Assembly (NCBI RefSeq): GCF_042663225.1
Contig: NZ_JBHTAA010000015.1
Coordinates: 74,145-138,144 of the forward strand
Reading direction: 5' to 3'
Origin: Haloferax namakaokahaiae
GTDB taxonomy: Archaea; Halobacteriota; Halobacteria; Halobacteriales; Haloferacaceae
DNA length: 64,000 nt
The notes beneath the pieces are model-generated. The model saw only the letters and a program-made list of their open reading frames with translations. It was not told the DNA's origin and did not search any database. Shown piece after piece: positions 36,210 to 45,380 of the stretch (positions within the stretch are counted from its first letter, which is position 1; every line of letters begins with the position of its first letter). The position numbers and the translations under genes were made by a program.

Positions 36210-36791
36210 CTACTCCGTGTTCGACACGTCTGCGAGCGCATCGGCCAAACGACTGCCGTCAGGCACCGCCGAAAGGAACGCTTCGGAGTCGAACGACACC
36301 TCACCGTTCACCGAGAGAAAGCCGAGTTCACCATCAGAAGCGCGGTCCAACTTCGTGAGAAACGCCACTTTTCGGGACGCGGGAACGGCTTCGACGGTGG
36401 CATCCGTCTCGACTGACTCGTATAGCGCCTGATGCGCGCGGACGTGTCGGACACAGGCCGCCGTCGGCGCGAACAGTAACAGCACGTGGACACCTGGCCC
36501 GTCTCGACCCAATTTGCGGTCGATTCGATGCTCGTCGTCCTTGTAGAAGTAGCGCTCCATCCGACGATACTGGCGCAGAATCTCGTTCGCCCCCGTCGCG
36601 TGACGAATCGCCGCGTCGGACTTGAGCTCGATGAGGTAATCGACCGGTTCCGGGGTCCGAACCCTGACGTACACGTCGGCGACCCCGCGATTACCGTAGT
36701 GGTCGTACGGTTCTTCGAGGTGGACGGTCACGTCTTCGAAGGCTGCCCGGAAGTGCTCGACGACGCGAGTCGCCAACTCGTCCTCTCGCAT
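36210..36791 (-). CDS. PD-(D/E)XK nuclease-fold hypothetical protein
   Basis: A 193-residue protein. Residues about 1-57 fit the PD-(D/E)XK core: an N-terminal acidic helix (EDELATRVVEHF), GVADVYVRV with Asp39, then VDYLIELKSD with Glu55 and Lys57. This fold is shared by restriction, repair and mobile-element nucleases and by some inactive members. The remainder is helical with a Tyr/Arg-rich segment (YRRMERYFYKDDEH). No partner gene is obvious; the RHH-PIN pair lies divergently upstream. A nuclease function is plausible, not proven. Confidence 0.65.
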   Translation of the reverse strand: MREDELATRVVEHFRAAFEDVTVHLEEPYDHYGNRGVADVYVRVRTPEPVDYLIELKSDAAIRHATGANEILRQYRRMERYFYKDDEHRIDRKLGRDGPGVHVLLLFAPTAACVRHVRAHQALYESVETDATVEAVPASRKVAFLTKLDRASDGELGFLSVNGEVSFDSEAFLSAVPDGSRLADALADVSNTE

Positions 36792-36913
36792 TCGTTGTCC
36801 GATTCGAGGGGGTGGTCGGGGATAGGTCCCGCGATTTTTCGGTGTTCGTTCGGATTCCTACGGGGGGAACACTGGCGATACCTCTTTGATACTGTACACA
36901 CAACGTATGTACA

Positions 36914-37216
36914 ATGAGTACGAAGCGGGTCAACTTTCGGCTTCCCGAGGAACTGGTGGACCACGCCGATATCGCGGCGGCGGTCACCCACAAGAACCGC
37001 ACCGAACTGCTCATCGAGGCGCTTCGGCGGTATCTCGAAGAGATAGAAGCCGAAGAGAGCTTTCGAGAGGCGGTGGTCGAACTGTATCTCGACGACGAAA
37101 TCGACTTCGACAAGCTTTCCGAGGTTATCGGCCGGCAGGACGCGGAGGCGGTTCGCGCCTCGAAGCAGGTGCTCGACCGCGGCGAAGAACTCGCTGACAA
37201 ACTCGCCGACCTCTAG
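36914..37216 (+). CDS. Ribbon-helix-helix antitoxin-like DNA-binding protein
   Basis: A 100-residue protein. Residues about 3-45 are a ribbon-helix-helix domain (KRVNFRLPEELVDHADIAAA, then TELLIEALRRYLEEI), the DNA-binding fold of VapB/CopG antitoxins. The C-terminal helical tail (residues 50-100) would contact a toxin or dimerise. Its stop abuts the start of the PIN gene with no gap, so the pair is one translational unit. Repression of its own promoter is typical for such modules. Confidence 0.8.
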   Translation: MSTKRVNFRLPEELVDHADIAAAVTHKNRTELLIEALRRYLEEIEAEESFREAVVELYLDDEIDFDKLSEVIGRQDAEAVRASKQVLDRGEELADKLADL

Positions 37217-37705
37217 ATGCTCGTTATCGACACGAGTGCCTTCGTCTCGCTCGCAGTCGGTGATGTTCTCGACCCGGTGCTCAGCGAGTTTAGCGTCGTC
37301 ACGACCGAAATCGTCCTCGACGAACTCGAACAGACCGCCGAGTACGACGACAGACACGGGCGGGGAGCCTCGGCAGTCCTCGATTCTGTGGGCCGATTCG
37401 ATGTCGTCGAAGTCGATAGCGACTCGTTCGTGACGAGCCGTATCGACGCTGGTGAGGCGAGTTGTGTCGCCGCGGTTCGGGAGACAGACGCCGTCTTTCT
37501 CGTCACCGACGACTTCCGCGCACTCCCCGAACTTCGCCAGTTGGTCGATGCCGAAGTCGCGCTCTCGCCTATCGTTCTTCGGGCGCTGGTCAAACGCGAC
37601 GTGCTCACCGAAGCGGAAGCCAAGACCGCCTTCGAGACGATGGCCGAAGGTCGAGATTGGCTTGGCGTGCCGCTCTACCGCTACGCACGCCAGCTGTTCG
37701 AGTGA
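37217..37705 (+). CDS. PIN-domain ribonuclease-like protein (VapC-type)
   Basis: A 162-residue PIN domain. Acidic active-site candidates are in place: Asp5 (VIDTSAF), Glu36 (LDELEQT), Asp77/Glu80 (DAGEASC), and Asp98/Asp99 (VTDDFRAL). PIN proteins cleave RNA with Mg ions, and many act as VapC toxins. The directly preceding RHH gene supports a toxin-antitoxin module. The C-terminal extension (VLTEAEAKTAFETMAEGRDW) is longer than in minimal VapC, so a housekeeping RNase partnered with an RHH protein is also possible. Confidence 0.78.
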   Translation: MLVIDTSAFVSLAVGDVLDPVLSEFSVVTTEIVLDELEQTAEYDDRHGRGASAVLDSVGRFDVVEVDSDSFVTSRIDAGEASCVAAVRETDAVFLVTDDFRALPELRQLVDAEVALSPIVLRALVKRDVLTEAEAKTAFETMAEGRDWLGVPLYRYARQLFE

Positions 37706-37772
37706 CGGATTCTCCAGCGGATTTCGTCTCTCCGTCCTCGCTTATACGTGGCTCCGACGTGTATCACCGCCT

Positions 37773-38798
37773 ATGAAAACCGCCGTCCTCCTCGAACCCG
37801 AGACGTTCGAACTCCAAGACCGTCCCCGGCCTTCGGCGGGTCCGAACGACGTGCTCGTCGCGGTGAGAGACGTCGGTATCTGTGGCTCAGACGTTCACTA
37901 CTACGAGCACGGGCGAATCGGCGACTACGTCGTCGAAAACCCGCTCGTCCTCGGCCACGAGAGCGCGGGCGAAGTCGTCGAAGTCGGCGAGAACGTCACC
38001 TCGCTCGGGGTCGGCGACCGCGTGGCGCTCGAACCTGGTGTTCCGTGTCGCCGCTGCTCGCACTGCAAGCACGGGAACTACCACCTCTGCGAGGAAGTCG
38101 AATTCATGGCGACACCGCCGCACGACGGCGCGTTCACGGAGTACGTCTCGTGGCCGGCGGACTTCGCCTACAAACTTCCCGACACTGTCTCGACCACCGA
38201 AGGAGCACTGTGCGAACCGCTCTCGGTCGGCATCCACGCCTGTCGCCGTGGCGACGTCGGAACTGGCGATACCGTCCTCGTGACCGGTGCTGGTCCGATT
38301 GGGTTGATGATTATGGAGGCCGCTCGCGCGGCCGGTGCCGGCGACATCATCGTCACCGATGTCGTGGACGAGAAGCTTTCGTTCGCGCGCGAGCGCGGCG
38401 CTGACCTCGCGGTCAACGTCGCAGACGGGGACCTCGAATCGGCCGTCGAGGACTTCACCGACGGCGTCGGTGCCGACGTGGTCGTCGAAGCATCTGGTGC
38501 GACACCGTCTATCGAATCGACTCTCGACGTGGTTCGCCGCGGCGGGACGGTCGTTCTCGTCGGACTCGCCAGCGAGGCGACGGTGCCGTTCGACGTGCTC
38601 GACATCATCGACAACGAACTCGACGTTCGTGGGTCGTTCCGATACAAGAACACCTATCCGGTGGCTATCGACCTTCTGGCCGACGGCGTCGTCGATGTCG
38701 CGGGTATCGTCGAGTTCGAATCGTCGCTCGAAGACATCGACGATGCGTTCCAACGGGCGAGAGAGCCGAACGTCATCAAGGGCATGGTGACGTTCTAA
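37773..38798 (+). CDS. Zinc-dependent sorbitol/xylitol-type dehydrogenase (MDR family)
   Basis: A 341-residue medium-chain dehydrogenase from the ATG at 37773. Catalytic-zinc ligands are Cys in GICGSDVHYYEHG and His-Glu in GHESAGEVVEVG. The structural zinc lobe PCRRCSHCKHGNYHLC has four Cys. The NAD-binding motif is VTGAGPIGLMIM. The HYYEHG pattern is typical of sorbitol, xylitol and related polyol dehydrogenases, which interconvert polyols and ketoses using NAD. Substrate is unknown, and no sugar-catabolic neighbours are present. Confidence 0.88.
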   Translation: MKTAVLLEPETFELQDRPRPSAGPNDVLVAVRDVGICGSDVHYYEHGRIGDYVVENPLVLGHESAGEVVEVGENVTSLGVGDRVALEPGVPCRRCSHCKHGNYHLCEEVEFMATPPHDGAFTEYVSWPADFAYKLPDTVSTTEGALCEPLSVGIHACRRGDVGTGDTVLVTGAGPIGLMIMEAARAAGAGDIIVTDVVDEKLSFARERGADLAVNVADGDLESAVEDFTDGVGADVVVEASGATPSIESTLDVVRRGGTVVLVGLASEATVPFDVLDIIDNELDVRGSFRYKNTYPVAIDLLADGVVDVAGIVEFESSLEDIDDAFQRAREPNVIKGMVTF

Positions 38799-39091
38799 CG
38801 CGCTGTATCCCGTTTGGTTACCCCTGTTTTCGAGCCGGAACGTGAATTTCGAGAACGGTAGTTAGAGTCCGCTCACGTCCCACGAGGTGCGGTTTAATGT
38901 CTGTCTCACGATTCTGTCGCTTCTAGTACTCTGTCTATAACCAAATTCCTCCGGAGGCATCACTCAACCAAGATTGATTGTATGATTCTACAGAGCGACT
39001 TCTGGGCTTCGCCTTCCTCTTCGATTCCCGCCGTTCGATGGACTGACTCGACCCAGGAGACCACACCCTCCACACAACCCGTGGGTAACTG

Positions 39092-41749
39092 ATGAAGCCA
39101 CAATCTCAGTTGCTCGTGTTCGTGATTGCGATACTGGTCGTCTTGCCCTCCGTGACGCCCGGTGTCTTCGCAGCGCCCGGTGACAACACTGTGTTCTCGG
39201 TCTATCAGGGCGAGCAGTGTTACACCGTCGAAGCAGTGGGTGACGGGACGACCTCCGTCGAATCGTTCTACGACTACCGCAACAACGAGACCGACCCCGA
39301 CGGCATCTTCTCGTCCTACGGGACCGGCCCGTACCAAGCGAACCAGGTGAGCAACATGTTCTTCTACGACGGGTCGCAGGGCGTGAGTCTCGTGTTCTTG
39401 CACGATATCCTTGGTGACGGACCGCACGCCTCTACCGTAACGTTCACCATCGACGGGCTTCCGCAGGGTGACGGCTGGGTCGTCCAAGACGACTACTACG
39501 GCGGCGGCAACCAGGACGACGACTGGGTGTTGAGCGGCGACAGCGCCACCATCGATTGGAAATGGGCACCTAACCGCACCGATGGCGGGGCGTACCGCGG
39601 GTTCGAAAACCTCGGCTCGGGCGATTCGGTGTCTATCACGCCGGGATTCAACGAACAAGCCGCTCACTGGAACGACTGGGTCTGGACCGGCGGCGACAAT
39701 CGAATCACCGAGTTCCGACTCGTCGATTCGGACGGGAGCACCCAAACGCTCGAACTGGACCGCGAACTAACGATTTCCGCGGGACCGTGTCCCGAGCCAA
39801 CGCCAACGCCGACACCGACACCGACTCCGACTGAGACGCCGACGACCACGTCCACCCCGACAGCCACGCCGACGACCACGTCTACACCGACGACCACATC
39901 GACACCGACAACCACGGCTACGCCGATGGACACACCAACGACGACCTCGACACCAACGGATACGCCGACAACCACATCTACACCAACGGACACGCCGACG
40001 ACTACGTCAACGCCGACCGATACACCGACGACCACATCGACGCCGACCGATACGCCGACGACCACGTCTACACCAACTGACACACCGACAACCACATCGA
40101 CGCCGACCGATACACCGACGACCACGTCCACGCCGACGACGACTACATCGACACCGACAACCACGTCCACGCCGACGGACACACCAACGACGACCTCGAC
40201 ACCAACGGATACGCCGACAACGACGTCCACTCCGACAGACACACCAACCACATCGACGCCGACGGACACGCCGACAACCACATCGACGCCGACGGACACG
40301 CCGACAACGACGTCTACGCCCACGACAACGTCCACACCGACAGATACGCCGACAGACACACCAACGACGACCTCGACACCAACGACCACGTCAACACCGA
40401 CGAATACGCCAACGCCGACCTCGACGCCCGAGCCGACGACGAAAGCGCCGACTTCGACGCCGAAGCCCACGCGTAGCGGTGGTGGTGGTGGCAGCTCCGG
40501 CGGCGGCGGGTCCGGTGGTAGTTCGGGCGGCGGTTCCAGCGGTGGCTCCTCGTCGTCCGGACCGGCGACGAAAGTCAAGAGCACGTCGCTGTCGGACGGC
40601 GGCGTCCAGTACGACATCTCGGACGCGAAGGCCGGGAAACCGGTCGAGTTCCAACTCCCGGCCTCGATTTCCGGCGACTCGGGAGTCGAGTTCAGCAAGG
40701 GCACGATTACGCTCTCGCGCTCTGCGTCGTCCGCATCGGTGAGCGTACAGCGCTTCGCGGAGAAACCAGACGGTCCCGACGTGCTCTCTGGGGTCGATGA
40801 CGTACCGCTCTACTTGGAAATCGAGGGCGACGAGACGGTGAACGACTCGCTCACCGAACTCACCGTCGAGTTCGCCGTGTCGAAAGCGAACCTCGACGCG
40901 CGCGAGACACTCCCGAAGAACGTCGCGCTCTACCGCTACCACGACGGCGCGTGGGAGCGACTCGAAACGAGCGTCGTCTCGGAGAACGAGACCCACTACG
41001 TGTTCGAATCGACCTCGCCGGGCATGTCGTACTTCGCAGTCGGCATCCAGCAACCCAACGCGTCCGTCTCGAACGTCACGACCGAATCGAACATCGTGGT
41101 CGGCGACCCGACGACGGTGACCGCCGACGTGACAAACACCGGGAGCGGCGACGGCGTCGTCACGGTGAACATGAGCATCGACAACGAGAACGTGGCGAGC
41201 CGGTCAGTCGAAATCGCGGCGGGCGAGACGAAGACCGTCTCGTTCGACTACCGCTTCGAGTCGGCGGGTGAGCGAACCATCTCCATCGGTGGCGACAGCG
41301 TCGATGTGACCGTCCGCGACCCCGAGGCGTCGGTCCGACTCATCGACTTGAAGGCGGACGCGACGCTCATCGGCCCCGGTGAGAGCGTGACGCTCATTGC
41401 GACGATCACGAACACCGGTGGTTCGGAGGGTGAGTTGACGCTCACGTACGAGGCGTTCGGCGACACCATCGAGACGCGGACCGTCTCCGTGGGTCCCGGT
41501 CAGTCGCAGGTGGTCACGTTCGAACAGACCATCGAATCGCCCGGCGTGTACACGCTGCGCGTGAACGACGAAGCGATCGACATCACCGTCCAGGAGGGCA
41601 GTTCGAAGTACAACACGCCCGAACCGAACACGACCACCGACGGTCCGATTACGGAACCGTCCGGGTTCGACCCGATAGGAGTAGTGATACTCGGCATTGC
41701 GGCCGTTGTCGTCGTCTTCGGGGTCCGAACCTTCGTGTGGCGACGCTAA
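39092..41749 (+). CDS. Mucin-like surface protein with Thr/Pro repeat stalk and CARDB-like domains
   Basis: An 885-residue protein. A Sec-type signal (QLLVFVIAILVVLPSVTPGV) is followed by a globular head (residues about 30-228), then about 225 residues of Thr/Pro/Ser repeats (TPTDTPTTTS type), a Gly/Ser-rich hinge, a PGF-pre-PGF-like domain (about 490-650), and two CARDB-like beta domains. A C-terminal helix (IGVVILGIAAVVVVFGVRTF) ends in WRR. No PGF-CTERM motif is seen, so it is probably anchored by this helix. The repeat stalk is a likely O-glycosylation region. Function: cell-surface display or adhesion, inferred. Confidence 0.8.
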   Translation: MKPQSQLLVFVIAILVVLPSVTPGVFAAPGDNTVFSVYQGEQCYTVEAVGDGTTSVESFYDYRNNETDPDGIFSSYGTGPYQANQVSNMFFYDGSQGVSLVFLHDILGDGPHASTVTFTIDGLPQGDGWVVQDDYYGGGNQDDDWVLSGDSATIDWKWAPNRTDGGAYRGFENLGSGDSVSITPGFNEQAAHWNDWVWTGGDNRITEFRLVDSDGSTQTLELDRELTISAGPCPEPTPTPTPTPTPTETPTTTSTPTATPTTTSTPTTTSTPTTTATPMDTPTTTSTPTDTPTTTSTPTDTPTTTSTPTDTPTTTSTPTDTPTTTSTPTDTPTTTSTPTDTPTTTSTPTTTTSTPTTTSTPTDTPTTTSTPTDTPTTTSTPTDTPTTSTPTDTPTTTSTPTDTPTTTSTPTTTSTPTDTPTDTPTTTSTPTTTSTPTNTPTPTSTPEPTTKAPTSTPKPTRSGGGGGSSGGGGSGGSSGGGSSGGSSSSGPATKVKSTSLSDGGVQYDISDAKAGKPVEFQLPASISGDSGVEFSKGTITLSRSASSASVSVQRFAEKPDGPDVLSGVDDVPLYLEIEGDETVNDSLTELTVEFAVSKANLDARETLPKNVALYRYHDGAWERLETSVVSENETHYVFESTSPGMSYFAVGIQQPNASVSNVTTESNIVVGDPTTVTADVTNTGSGDGVVTVNMSIDNENVASRSVEIAAGETKTVSFDYRFESAGERTISIGGDSVDVTVRDPEASVRLIDLKADATLIGPGESVTLIATITNTGGSEGELTLTYEAFGDTIETRTVSVGPGQSQVVTFEQTIESPGVYTLRVNDEAIDITVQEGSSKYNTPEPNTTTDGPITEPSGFDPIGVVILGIAAVVVVFGVRTFVWRR
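39790..40475. repeat. In-frame Thr/Pro-coding repeat tract
   Basis: Roughly 690 bases of repeats based on ACNCCNACN codons encoding TPTDTPTTTS-like units, with 30-base periodicity in the middle. Coding continues through it. Such tracts change length easily by recombination and slippage. Confidence 0.85.
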
Positions 41750-41774
41750 ACGCTTCGGGACGGTTTTCGTTCGG

Positions 41775-42497
41775 TCACTTCCCGACGCCGTCGTTCGACC
41801 GTCGAACCCGTCGTCGCCAACGGTAGCCGTACAGTCCAAAGCCGAGCATCACGACGAATGGGACGACCACGGCGTCGGTGGCAAACGCACTCGCTCCGTG
41901 TAGTAGCCAGACGAAGAGCAGTGACCCGACGACGACTAGTGGAGTGGTAAGGATACGGACGTGGGCTGAATCAGCCGATAGGCGTGATCTGGAGAACGCT
42001 CGAACGGTTACCTCGGTACCCAACTGTTCGAGTCGCTCGACGAACTCGTCGGTATTCGATACGTCGATTGCCGTCGCCAGTGGCTTCGCGGCCGCCCATC
42101 CATCGTACTGAAACTGCACGAGGGCGATGTCGGCAAACGTGACGACCGTAAGGTGGTCGATATCGTCCACGTCGATGGGTGAGTACTGGCCACTGTCGTA
42201 TGGTTTCGACTTCGTGAGTGTCCGGGATTCAGTGTCCACAGCCAGTGTTGGAGCCACGAACTCGTGGCTCAGCCACAGGAGCCAAAGCGAGATGCCGATT
42301 GGGAGTGCCGCAGCAAACGAGACGAACAAACTGTGAGCGAGCGACGCGAGGAGTGCGGCGAGCGGGAGACCGACGACGACCACCGTCCAAAACCGGGTCC
42401 CTCCGACGAGCGACGACAGTGCGAACCGAAGCGGGATGTCCCGTGTTCTATCCAGCCGGACACCGAAGAGGGTGGTCTCATTCTCGCCGTGACTCAT
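41775..42497 (-). CDS. Hypothetical membrane protein with four helices
   Basis: A 240-residue protein from the ATG at 42497 (MSHGENETTLFGV). Two hydrophobic helices (residues about 38-80), a central cytoplasmic domain with beta character (SRTLTKSKPYDSGQYSPIDV ... LVQFQYDGWAAAKPL), and two more helices near the C-terminus followed by a basic tail (YRWRRRVRRS). The organisation recalls PH-like membrane proteins, but no family is recognised. It ends close to the 3' end of the mucin-like gene; no operon partner. Confidence 0.65.
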   Translation of the reverse strand: MSHGENETTLFGVRLDRTRDIPLRFALSSLVGGTRFWTVVVVGLPLAALLASLAHSLFVSFAAALPIGISLWLLWLSHEFVAPTLAVDTESRTLTKSKPYDSGQYSPIDVDDIDHLTVVTFADIALVQFQYDGWAAAKPLATAIDVSNTDEFVERLEQLGTEVTVRAFSRSRLSADSAHVRILTTPLVVVGSLLFVWLLHGASAFATDAVVVPFVVMLGFGLYGYRWRRRVRRSNDGVGK

Positions 42498-42618
42498 GTA
42501 GATAACACGTTTAGTGGACGCAGTCGGCGGGAAAATAATCGCTCTATCGGTATCGTCGTGCACCGCTCACTCCCCACACCGAGAAGGCTACGTGACAGCG
42601 GTGTGTACTCTTCTGTCG

Positions 42619-44046
42619 ATGTCCACAGACCCCTTCGTCGTCGTCGGTGGCGATGCCGCCGGACTCTCCGCGGCCAGTAAGTTCGCGCGAACCACGGCAG
42701 ACCGCGAGACCATCGTCTTCGAGAGAGGGCGCTGGGTGTCGTACGCCCACTGCGGGACGCCCTACTTCGTGAAAGGCGAAGTCGAGAATCTCACAGACCT
42801 CCTCTCGCTGTCTCCCGAAGACGCCGCCGAGCGCGGTATCGACCTCCGGCGAGAACACGAAGTCGTTGCCGTCGATACGGACGCACAGGTGGTGACCGTC
42901 GATGGTCCAGACGGCACGTTCGACCAGCCCTACGGTGATTTGCTCGTCGGAACTGGCGCTCGCGCGCGCACCGAACCGGTCGATGGTTTTCACCTCGACG
43001 GCGTGTTCAAACTCCACGGCCTCGACGACGCCGGGGCGATTCGCGCCTTCCTCATGGACCCCGAAACCGCGACTGTCGAAGGCCTCGGTGGCGGCGAATA
43101 CCTCGACGAGGAGCGCGCCGCTCGCTATCTGTCGATGGACCCGCCGGAGTCCGTCGCTATCATCGGCGGGGGGTTCGTCGGCGTCGAGATGGCCGAGGCG
43201 TTCTCGTCGTTCGACATCGACGTGCACCTCTTCCAGCGCTCCGGCCGCGTGCTCAAGGCCTTCGGCGAAGCAGTCGGCGAGACGGTCGAATCACACCTCG
43301 GAGAACAGGGTGTATCGCTCCATCTCGGCGAACCAGTCGAACGACTTCGCGGCAGTGACGGAACGCTCGAAGGGGTGGTCTGTTCGGAACGCGAACTCGA
43401 CGTGGACGCAGTGCTCGTCGGTATCGGCCTGAAACCGAACGTCGAACTCGTCTCCGAGCAGGTCGAGTTGGGTGACTCCGGCGCGATTGCGACCGACGAG
43501 TACGGGCAGACGAACGTTGACAACGTCTACGCCGCGGGCGACTGCGCGGAGATGGTCAACACGGTCACGAGGCGACCGACGTGGGTTCCCTTGGGACTCC
43601 CGGCGAACCGTGCCGGACGGGCAATCGGACAGACGGTGGCCGGCCGTCCCGAACCGGTCGGAGAAGTCGCGGAGACTGCCATGGTGAAAGCCTTCGACTT
43701 GGAATGCGGCCGGTCGGGTCTCATCGACCTCGACGAAGCGCGCGAGGCCGGATTCGACCCCGTTTCGAAGACCATCACTGCCGGGTCGCGGTCGGGATAC
43801 TATCCCGGTGCGGCGGAGACGACGGTCACGCTCGTCGCGGATTCGGACAGCGGGAGACTCCTTGGCGGGAGTATCGTCGGCGAAGACCGAGCAGCGGTTC
43901 GAATCGACATCATCGCAACCGCACTGGCAGCGAAGTTGACCGTCGAAGAGTTCGAACGCTTGGACCTCGGATACGCGCCGCCCTTTAGCCCCGTGTGGGA
44001 CCCGGTGTTGACCGCGGCGAAAGTGCTCCGTGGGTCGATAGAGTGA
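42619..44046 (+). CDS. FAD-dependent pyridine nucleotide-disulfide oxidoreductase (CoA-disulfide reductase/NADH oxidase family)
   Basis: A 475-residue flavoprotein from the ATG at 42619. FAD binding: VVVGGDAAGLSAASKFAR. The single redox-active cysteine is in YAHCGTPYFVKGEVE, the pattern of CoA-disulfide reductases and NADH oxidases. NAD(P)H binding: VAIIGGGFVGVEMAE. A second FAD contact: NVYAAGDCAE. The C-terminal dimerisation domain is complete. Activity may be CoA-disulfide, persulfide or oxygen reduction; sequence alone does not decide. Upstream in-frame codons to 42514 lie in the promoter area and are not used. Confidence 0.85.
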   Translation: MSTDPFVVVGGDAAGLSAASKFARTTADRETIVFERGRWVSYAHCGTPYFVKGEVENLTDLLSLSPEDAAERGIDLRREHEVVAVDTDAQVVTVDGPDGTFDQPYGDLLVGTGARARTEPVDGFHLDGVFKLHGLDDAGAIRAFLMDPETATVEGLGGGEYLDEERAARYLSMDPPESVAIIGGGFVGVEMAEAFSSFDIDVHLFQRSGRVLKAFGEAVGETVESHLGEQGVSLHLGEPVERLRGSDGTLEGVVCSERELDVDAVLVGIGLKPNVELVSEQVELGDSGAIATDEYGQTNVDNVYAAGDCAEMVNTVTRRPTWVPLGLPANRAGRAIGQTVAGRPEPVGEVAETAMVKAFDLECGRSGLIDLDEAREAGFDPVSKTITAGSRSGYYPGAAETTVTLVADSDSGRLLGGSIVGEDRAAVRIDIIATALAAKLTVEEFERLDLGYAPPFSPVWDPVLTAAKVLRGSIE

Positions 44047-44315
44047 GGTTGCTCATCCGGTGAATGGACGACTCGTCCTGTCCGCGTGGTTGTGGCCGAC
44101 GGTCGTTGGCACACCCCTCGTCTTTCTCACCATCCGGAAGTACAAACGGCAAACTGCACGCACTCGTCAGTCGGCCGCTGATTAATTCCCTCTCAGGTTT
44201 CTTCTCCTCGGTTGTCTGTCGCCTCGTACAAGCCTCGCTCACTGCTCTCCGCCGATTAATAATAATACAATTTTGAATAATAGCTCTTATTACTAACGAG
44301 GGTATTTTTGTTAAT
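44047..44315. other. Intergenic region before the zinc ABC operon
   Basis: The 3' half (44255-44315) is strongly AT-rich, with TTAATAATAATACAATTTTG and CTTATTACTAA, the latter about 28 bases upstream of the znuA-like start, consistent with a TATA element of a leaderless transcript. A zinc-responsive operator would be expected here, but none is obvious. Confidence 0.5.
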
Positions 44316-45380
44316 ATGACGGACTCCAACCGACGGCGATTCCTCACCCTCACTGCGGGTGTCGTTACGGGAGGACTCGCTGGCTGTTTAGGCGGCACTG
44401 CAGGCTCACAATCAGATGCCGAGACGACTGGCTCTGCGTCGTTCTTCGTCTTCGGCGATATTCTCGGTCACGTCGCGGGCGACGTTGCGACCACCGAAAC
44501 CCTCGTTCCGGTTGGGCAACACGGCCACGGGTGGGAACCCGGACCGGATATTCAGGGGCGAATCTACGAGTCCGCGCTCTTCGTCCACGGTATGCCCGGG
44601 TTTCAGCCGTGGGCCGACGACGTTCTCACGTCGCTCGAAGCCGACGGTGCAGATGTCGTCACCGTCTCTGCGGCGGCGGACGTCGAACTCCACGAAATCG
44701 GAGCCGATGGCAACCACGCCCACGAGAGTCACGAGGAGGAAGAGCACCACGAATCGGGTGAACATCACGACGAAGAGGCTCACGAATCGGGCGAGCATCA
44801 CGACGACGGGACTCACGGCGAAGACGGCGACCACGACCACGGGTCGATAGACCCGCACTTCTGGATGGACCCACATCGAGTCGCCACCGCGACCGAGACG
44901 GTTCGAGATGCGCTTCAACGAGTTGACGAGGCGAACGCCGAGGCCTACGCCGCCAACGCGGAGTCGTTCCGAAACGCGCTGACAGACCTCGACGAGACGT
45001 ACGAATCGACGCTCGAATCTCGTGAGAGAGACGTCGTCCTCGTCGCGGGACACAACGCGTACGGCTATCTCGCCGACCGGTACGGGTTCGAAGTCGTCGC
45101 ACTCACCGGTCTCTCGCCCGACGAAGAACCCTCGCCGCAGGATATCGAGCGAGCACAGGAGACCATCGACGAACACGGTATCCGGCACGTACTGGCCGAC
45201 CCACTCGAATCGGACCGCGCCGCCACGCAACTCGTGAACGAGACTGCCGCCGAGGAGGTGCTCCCGCTGACGGCGATTCCGGGCCGAACCGACGAATGGG
45301 ACGAACGAGGATGGGGGTATCTCGAAATCATGGCAGAACTGAACCTGCCGTCTCTCCAGACTGCACTCGGTGCGAAATGA
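44316..45380 (+). CDS. znuA: Zinc ABC transporter substrate-binding lipoprotein (ZnuA-like)
   Basis: A 354-residue protein of the cluster A-I (ZnuA/TroA) family. NRRRFLTLTAGVVTGGLAGC is a Tat signal with lipobox. A His/Glu/Asp-rich loop (residues about 127-170, repeated HESGEHHD units) is typical for Zn-binding ZnuA proteins. Metal-ligand candidates include HGHGWEPGPD, HFWMDPH, GHNAYGYLADRYGF and a terminal Asp. It delivers Zn to the downstream ATPase and permease; its stop overlaps the ATPase start. Manganese as substrate is less likely given the His loop. Confidence 0.9.
   Translation: MTDSNRRRFLTLTAGVVTGGLAGCLGGTAGSQSDAETTGSASFFVFGDILGHVAGDVATTETLVPVGQHGHGWEPGPDIQGRIYESALFVHGMPGFQPWADDVLTSLEADGADVVTVSAAADVELHEIGADGNHAHESHEEEEHHESGEHHDEEAHESGEHHDDGTHGEDGDHDHGSIDPHFWMDPHRVATATETVRDALQRVDEANAEAYAANAESFRNALTDLDETYESTLESRERDVVLVAGHNAYGYLADRYGFEVVALTGLSPDEEPSPQDIERAQETIDEHGIRHVLADPLESDRAATQLVNETAAEEVLPLTAIPGRTDEWDERGWGYLEIMAELNLPSLQTALGAK

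Noticed and set aside
39664..40704. 346-codon minus-strand frame of VGVDVVVGV repeats; also the regular repeats as a possible CRISPR array
   Set aside because: It is the complement of the Thr/Pro-coding repeats. The repeats are in frame, degenerate and without unique spacers of constant length, so not CRISPR.
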